Assembly (NCBI RefSeq): GCF_002909445.1 | Contig: NZ_PPXC01000001.1 | Coordinates: 434,001 to 498,000, forward strand | DNA length: 64,000 nucleotides | Source: Arthrobacter glacialis | GTDB taxonomy: Bacteria > Actinomycetota > Actinomycetes > Actinomycetales > Micrococcaceae | Direction: 5' to 3' | Shown here: piece after piece, positions 59,926-64,000 of the stretch | How positions within the stretch are numbered: position 1 is the stretch's first letter | How the letters are laid out: every line of letters begins with the position of its first letter | Notes under the pieces: generated by a model | The model's input: the letters and a program-made list of their open reading frames with translations, nothing else | The model's database searches: none | Told to the model about the DNA's origin: nothing | Translations under genes and position numbers: made by a program

Positions 59926-60815
59926 GCCGGAAAATTATTGACGGAATGCCCGCGCCCGCCATGGGGACAAGGCTGCTCAAGGGGTTCATCCTTCTCCTTA
60001 TCTGCGCCGTGGTCATCGTCCCGTTCATTGGCATCATCTCGACGTCAGTGGCCTCACCGGAGCAAGTGAATAAGGCCGGTGGATTTGTCCTATTCCCGGA
60101 CTCGGTGCAGTGGTCAGCCTATGCGTCCGTCCTCTCCGGGGGAGTGGTCACCCGCTCCTTGTTTGTCAGTGCAGGCATTACCGTTGTTGGAACGCTCCTC
60201 AGCCTCACAGTCACCAGCATGCTGGGCTGGGCACTGAGCCGGCGCAGCATGGTGGGCAACAAGTTCATGATCATGCTTGTCCTGTTCAGTCTGCTCTTCA
60301 CCCCCGGGATGATCCCCACCTACCTGATGGTCAAGCAGCTTGGAATGCTCGATTCATACTGGGCCCTGATTGTTCCCACCATGGTTAGCGGCTTCAACGT
60401 CATTGTCATGCGTTCCTTCTTCTCAGGTATTCCCGCTGAACTTATTGATGCCGCGAGGATGGACGGTGCCGGCGAGTGGCAAATCTTCCGACGGATCGCG
60501 TTGCCTCTCTCAAAGGCAGTTATGGCGGTCATTGGCCTGTTCTACGCCGTTGGATATTGGAACTCCTTCTTCAACGCCATGCTGTACCTCAGCGATTCTG
60601 CAAAGTGGCCGTTGCAGCTTGTCTTGCGGACGTACGTGGTCAACGGCACCCAACTCGGCGAAGCCGATCTGGGAGCCCTGGACGCGGTGCTTCCGCCGGA
60701 GCCATCAATTCAAATGGCCATCCTCGTCATTGCGATTGTGCCCATTCTGCTCGTGTACCCGTTCCTGCAAAAGCACTTTGCCAAGGGCGTGATGACTGGC
60801 GCCGTCAAGGGCTAG
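59922..60815 (+). CDS. Oligosaccharide ABC transporter permease (LplC/UgpE-like)
   Basis: The 297-residue protein has six predicted spans, the EAA-type loop ELIDAARMDGAGEWQIFRRI followed by ALPLSKAVM (about 185-212), and a C-terminal VYPFLQKHFAKGVMTGAVKG, typical of the YtcP/LplC permeases. It forms the channel with the preceding gene, whose stop overlaps this start (ATGA). The receptor gene follows after 52 bases. Confidence 0.9.
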   Translation: MSRKIIDGMPAPAMGTRLLKGFILLLICAVVIVPFIGIISTSVASPEQVNKAGGFVLFPDSVQWSAYASVLSGGVVTRSLFVSAGITVVGTLLSLTVTSMLGWALSRRSMVGNKFMIMLVLFSLLFTPGMIPTYLMVKQLGMLDSYWALIVPTMVSGFNVIVMRSFFSGIPAELIDAARMDGAGEWQIFRRIALPLSKAVMAVIGLFYAVGYWNSFFNAMLYLSDSAKWPLQLVLRTYVVNGTQLGEADLGALDAVLPPEPSIQMAILVIAIVPILLVYPFLQKHFAKGVMTGAVKG

Positions 60816-60867
60816 CCAGTCGCTGATTGCCAATAATTGACTTTGAATCCACCAGAGAGATGAAACC

Positions 60868-62508
60868 ATGAAAACTTTCCAAAAATCAGAACTGTCACGC
60901 CGCGGAATTCTTCGAGGAACCCTCGCCATGGGCGTAATCGCCGCATTTGGCGCACCGCTTCTCACCGCGTGTGGTGACGGCGGCATACCTGCCGGAGCCA
61001 ATGCGGGCAACGCCTCGCTCCCGACTTTCGTTAAATTCCCTGGTGTCACTGCCGACCTGCCCGGCACCAATGCAGGCGTCACCGATGGGTATTTCACCTA
61101 CCCGGCCAACCCGCCGAAAACTACCACAGGGATTCCCGGTGACGGCAAGCCCATCACCGTCATGATGCCCGCGGCCGGCGCCATCCCACCGGCCCCGGAC
61201 CAGAACGCCTACGCGCAGGAGCTGAACAAGAGGTTGGGTTCCGAGCTGAAAGTGGCGTGGACACCCTCTGCCGACTGGTCCCAGAAGCTGGCCACGACCA
61301 TTGCCGGCGATCAGCTTCCGGACGTCTTCAATCTGTTGAATGAAACTCCCGACTTTCCTTCGATGCTGGAGGCCAAGGCCCTGGACCTGACGCCGTATCT
61401 GGCCGGCGACGCCATCAAGAAGTATCCCGCGCTGGCCAACATCCCCACGGAAAGCTGGCGTGGGGCAGTCTTTAACGGCAAGATTTTTGGCCTGCCGATT
61501 CCCCGCGGAATAACCACATCCCGAATCCTCTACCGCAGGGAGGACATTCTTGAGCAGTTGGGGGCCACCGCCGTGCCGACCAGCTTTGCCGAATTCCTCG
61601 AACTCTGTGAAACAGTGACCGAACCCTCCAAGAACCGCTGGGCCCTTGCCAGTCTTCCCATGACGTTCGTTCAGGAAATGTACCAGCTGCCCAACAACTG
61701 GTCTGAACACGACGGGGCCTTCAGTCATCTTTTCGAACATGAAAACATGAAGGCAGCACTGGAAGCAGGCCGCCAGCTCGTTGCTGCAAAAGTTGTCAAC
61801 CCTGACGCGTTCGCATCGGCGCAGGCGCAATACAAAAAATGGTTTGACGCTGGCACGGCTGTCATGGTTGAAGACAGCTTGAGCGCTTGGCAGGGATTCC
61901 AGCGCCGAGGCGTCGCCATTCCGGGGTTCAAGATGGCCGCGCACCCGGCACCCGGTGCTGACGGTGGAAGTGGCAGCTTTTGGCTCGGAGATCCCAACCA
62001 CTCCATCACCGCCATCAACAAAAAGTCCAAGGACAGGGTGGAAACCATTCTGAACGTTTTCAACTGGCTGGCATCACCGTTTGGCACCGAAGAAGACATG
62101 CTCAGGCAGTATGGCGTTGAGGGGCTCGACTATGAGCTGGATGGGAGCGACCCCATTTTGACGGACCAGGGCACCCTTGAAATCAAGGCAAATCCCGTCT
62201 ACCTCACCGGGTCACCAGCAACGCTGTACATCTCACAGGGTGAGGACGCAGTACGGGCCCGCCATGACGCAGAGGAAGCCCTGGTGCCCCTGGCCGTCAA
62301 GGACGCCAGCAACGGGTTGTACTCTGCGACCGCATCACGTACCGGGGCGCAACAGCTCAAGTCGATGGAGGCACTGCAAAATGACATTGTTCAGGGCCGT
62401 AAGCCGGTATCCGCTTGGGATGCAGGAGTGAAGGACTGGCAGGGCAAAGCCGGTGACAAAATGCGTTCAGAGTATGAAGAGGCGTTTGCCCAACTCAAAA
62501 ACGCCTGA
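60868..62508 (+). CDS. Extracellular oligosaccharide-binding lipoprotein (LplA/YtcQ-like)
   Basis: The 546-residue receptor has a twin-arginine signal (SRRGILRGTLAMGVIAAFGA) with lipobox LTAC at about residue 34. It has a type-2 solute-binding fold with DGKPITVMMPA, a KVAWTPSADWSQKLATTIAG segment (about 125-145), WLGDPNHSITAINKKSKD and a C-terminal DWQGKAGDKMRSEYEEA. It is large, as is usual for LplA-class receptors of complex oligosaccharides. Bound ligand is likely a fucosylated oligosaccharide processed by the GH95 enzyme. AGAGATG lies before the ATG. Confidence 0.9.
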   Translation: MKTFQKSELSRRGILRGTLAMGVIAAFGAPLLTACGDGGIPAGANAGNASLPTFVKFPGVTADLPGTNAGVTDGYFTYPANPPKTTTGIPGDGKPITVMMPAAGAIPPAPDQNAYAQELNKRLGSELKVAWTPSADWSQKLATTIAGDQLPDVFNLLNETPDFPSMLEAKALDLTPYLAGDAIKKYPALANIPTESWRGAVFNGKIFGLPIPRGITTSRILYRREDILEQLGATAVPTSFAEFLELCETVTEPSKNRWALASLPMTFVQEMYQLPNNWSEHDGAFSHLFEHENMKAALEAGRQLVAAKVVNPDAFASAQAQYKKWFDAGTAVMVEDSLSAWQGFQRRGVAIPGFKMAAHPAPGADGGSGSFWLGDPNHSITAINKKSKDRVETILNVFNWLASPFGTEEDMLRQYGVEGLDYELDGSDPILTDQGTLEIKANPVYLTGSPATLYISQGEDAVRARHDAEEALVPLAVKDASNGLYSATASRTGAQQLKSMEALQNDIVQGRKPVSAWDAGVKDWQGKAGDKMRSEYEEAFAQLKNA

Positions 62509-62581
62509 CCCCATCCCACCATGGCCGGATCCCAATGAGCAGGCCGTGCACCTATAAATGGCTGGAACAACCTGACACGGA

Positions 62582-62618
62582 ACGGTCCGCACACCTGAGT
62601 TCTCTACGCGCGGACCGT
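62582..62618. terminator. Hairpin after the receptor gene
   Basis: ACGGTCCGC pairs perfectly with GCGGACCGT around 19 bases, 74 bases after the receptor stop and 62 bases before the isomerase start. It may partly end transcription or set the ratio of receptor to isomerase message. Confidence 0.45.
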
Positions 62619-62679
62619 CCACCTGGTGAAACGAAGGCCTGCCACCGTACCCGTCCGGACGCATCGAAAAGAGCACACC

Positions 62680-63549
62680 ATGAAATTCTCAGTATTCACC
62701 GCTTCAACACCGGAATGGACGCCGGAGGAGGCTGCAGCAACCCTCGCCGCGCAAGGGTGGGACGGGATTGAATGGCGAATCACCGATCAGGAACCAGCCG
62801 CTGAACCAGGATTCTGGGCCGGTAATAGGTCCACGTGGGCCCTCACCGGGCTGGAAAAGGTTCTGGCGCGAATCGCGGCCGTCACCTCAGCAGCCGGCCT
62901 CGAGTACTCCGGCATCGGCGGATACGTGCGGTGCGACAACCATGATGACGTTGAGCGCATCCTGGCGGCGACGGCTCACCTGGGTGCCGGGCAAGTCCGT
63001 ATTGTGGTGTTGCCATTGGGCGCCTCCGCCATGGGCGGAGAGCCCACCGGGCGTGATTACCGGGACCTTTTTGCGGAAACTCGGGAGCACTTTGCCTGGG
63101 TTGCCGAACGGTCTTCGTTCCATGGCGTGAAGGCCCTGGTTGAGCTCCACCACCAGACGGTGACATCATCGCCGTCGTCCGCCCTGCGCTTGCTGGAAGG
63201 GCTGGACCCGAACCATGTTGGCGTCATCCATGATCTGGGAAACCTCGTCGTCGAAGGTGGTGAAGAAAGCCTGGCAGGGCTGCAACTTTTGGGGGACTAC
63301 CTCGCCCATGTCCACGTCAAAAACGCTGCGTGGCGTCAACTCCCTGGCACGGGTGCGGAATCCGCTTGGAAACACGAGTGGTCAACCCTGCGAGGTGGAA
63401 TCGCCGACGTGCCACGGTATTTCGGGGCTCTGGCTGCCGTTGGCTATGACGGCTGGGTGACAGTGGAGGACTTCTCCACCGAATTGCCCCTCGCAGAACG
63501 TACCGCCGACAATCTCGCCTATCTCCGGTCTCTCGTGCAACCGTGTTAG
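62680..63549 (+). CDS. Sugar phosphate isomerase/epimerase family protein (AP-endonuclease-2-like TIM barrel)
   Basis: The 289-residue barrel protein begins MKFSVFTASTPEWTPEEAA. It shows GWDGIEWRI, metal-ligand candidates in ALVELHHQTVTSS (about 166), GVIHDLGNLV (about 184), AHVHVKNAAW (about 210) and WVTVEDFS (about 263), as in xylose-isomerase-like sugar isomerases. ATG at 62680 follows AAGAG; a longer frame starts at 62626 without one. It ends the GH95 operon. It may isomerise a sugar released along with fucose, or fucose itself by another route; the substrate is unknown. Confidence 0.82.
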   Translation: MKFSVFTASTPEWTPEEAAATLAAQGWDGIEWRITDQEPAAEPGFWAGNRSTWALTGLEKVLARIAAVTSAAGLEYSGIGGYVRCDNHDDVERILAATAHLGAGQVRIVVLPLGASAMGGEPTGRDYRDLFAETREHFAWVAERSSFHGVKALVELHHQTVTSSPSSALRLLEGLDPNHVGVIHDLGNLVVEGGEESLAGLQLLGDYLAHVHVKNAAWRQLPGTGAESAWKHEWSTLRGGIADVPRYFGALAAVGYDGWVTVEDFSTELPLAERTADNLAYLRSLVQPC

Positions 63550-63560
63550 TCGAGGTGTGT

Positions 63561-63680
63561 CCGTTGGCGTTGCTGCGGCTCGGCATGGGTGAGCCGTCCG
63601 GCGTCGAACGCAAGGCAGAAATAGTGCGCCAGCACGTGAGCCGTGCTGGCCAGCTTTTACACAACAAAGCCGCTTACTGA
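63561..63680 (+). pseudogene. 3'-terminal fragment of the gene at 54636 (junction remnant)
   Basis: Thirty-nine codons plus stop match the end of the 54636-55142 gene. The first 27 codons from the repeat border (63564) show 26 identical amino acids but about 14 percent base differences, mostly silent; the last dozen residues diverge. No start, ribosome site or upstream part is present, so this is a gene fragment. It lies 11 bases after the isomerase stop. Together with the intact gene at the other side it forms a direct repeat around 8.4 kb. Confidence 0.85.
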
Positions 63681-63748
63681 CAAGTAGCTCGGCTTAGTCA
63701 CTAAAAATGACGTGAAATCGGTAGACCTGCGTCACATTGAGTTGCGCC

Positions 63749-63767
63749 TAAGGTGAGCCTGCCCTTC
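63749..63767. promoter_or_regulatory. DtxR/IdeR-like iron box
   Basis: TAAGGTGAGCCTGCCCTTC matches the 19-bp IdeR/DtxR consensus (TWAGGTTAGSCTAACCTWA) at 15 positions by eye. It lies 59 bases before the iron-type receptor gene, fitting repression under iron sufficiency. The rest of 63681-63826 shows no gene. Confidence 0.55.
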
Positions 63768-63826
63768 TAATGGATTGCGATCAATTTTTGTTCGCTAATT
63801 ATCTCTACCGCCGAGAGGCCCCCATA

Positions 63827-64000
63827 ATGTTTAGCAAATTGCAGTTCAGCAAAGCCGCTTTGACGGCGCTGGCTGGAGTATCCGTTCTGGCACTTGCCGC
63901 CTGCAGTGGCGCAGCGGCACCGGCCGAAAGCACAAGCGCAGCAGGCTCAGCCACTGACGCCATCACTGTTTACAACGCCCAGCATGAGTCGCTGACGCAG
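63827..64000 (+). CDS. Iron(III)-type ABC transporter substrate-binding lipoprotein, 3' truncated
   Basis: Fifty-eight codons are visible from ATG 63827 to the window end. MFSKLQFSKAALTALAG then VSVLALAAC is a lipoprotein signal with the lipid-accepting Cys near residue 26. After an Ala/Ser linker the mature part starts ITVYNAQHESLTQ, the N-terminal signature of FbpA/FutA-class ferric-iron receptors, where the Tyr and His contribute to iron binding. An iron-box-like sequence lies upstream. GAGAGG is eight bases before the ATG. Confidence 0.82.
   Translation, partial: MFSKLQFSKAALTALAGVSVLALAACSGAAAPAESTSAAGSATDAITVYNAQHESLTQ

Overview
The window reads as chromosomal DNA of a high-GC actinobacterium of the Micrococcaceae (Arthrobacter-like). 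Supporting signs are the proteasome activator Bpa with its C-terminal GQYL, a GTP-dependent PEP carboxykinase, FCD-type GntR regulators, an NsrR/flavohaemoglobin pair, an LAxTG-type sorting signal, frequent GTG/TTG starts and many ATGA-type overlaps. No rRNA, CRISPR array, transposase, integrase or phage gene was seen.

Layout. Positions 1-3.4 kb hold the end of a histidine phosphatase gene and a YhgE/Pip membrane protein with a degenerate ABC-ATPase partner. Positions 3.6-13.1 kb hold a sialic acid cluster: nanE, nanK, nanA and a peptide-family ABC importer on the minus strand, with a divergent FCD regulator. Positions 13.1-15.3 kb hold two alpha/beta hydrolases framed by unusual repeats. Positions 15.4-23.7 kb hold tRNA-Arg, pckG, hmp, nsrR, a small unknown gene, a phosphohexomutase gene and a recQ fusion. 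Positions 23.8-35.3 kb hold a complete non-phosphorylative L-fucose cluster (GH29 fucosidase, mutarotase, dehydrogenase, lactonase, dehydratase, second dehydrogenase, hydrolase), a ribose-type importer and an FCD regulator. Positions 35.3-55.1 kb are mostly housekeeping or cell-surface genes: two tRNA-Ser genes, an S9 peptidase, an FAD/NAD(P)-binding protein, a giant anchored nuclease/5'-nucleotidase, a quinone oxidoreductase, a PadR-controlled MacB/FtsX-type exporter, cstA-ybdD, and bpa with a companion gene. Positions 55.15-63.55 kb hold a second fucosidase locus (GH95, a three-gene oligosaccharide importer, an isomerase and a divergent hydroxyacid dehydrogenase). The window ends in an iron-type ABC substrate-binding lipoprotein.

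How it fits together. The cell seems equipped to strip and import fucose and sialic acid from complex glycans. It would convert fucose to pyruvate plus lactate, and sialate to pyruvate plus N-acetylglucosamine-6-phosphate. The same 9-mer, ATCGGATGT, was found five times, each time in the control region of one of these sugar loci, so the separate loci probably form one regulon or two cross-talking ones.

Most notable non-genic structure. First, the GH95 locus is bracketed by the intact 3' end of a protein gene and by a diverged fragment of the same 3' end, which is a junction scar of horizontal acquisition. Second, a family of 72-74 bp palindromes with constant arms and variable centres occupies five intergenic sites. 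Third, a pair of inverted, about 155 bp structured repeats flanks the two-hydrolase operon. Fourth, most convergent gene junctions carry their own long palindrome. Starts given here are often shorter than the longest open frame; the reasons are stated per gene.
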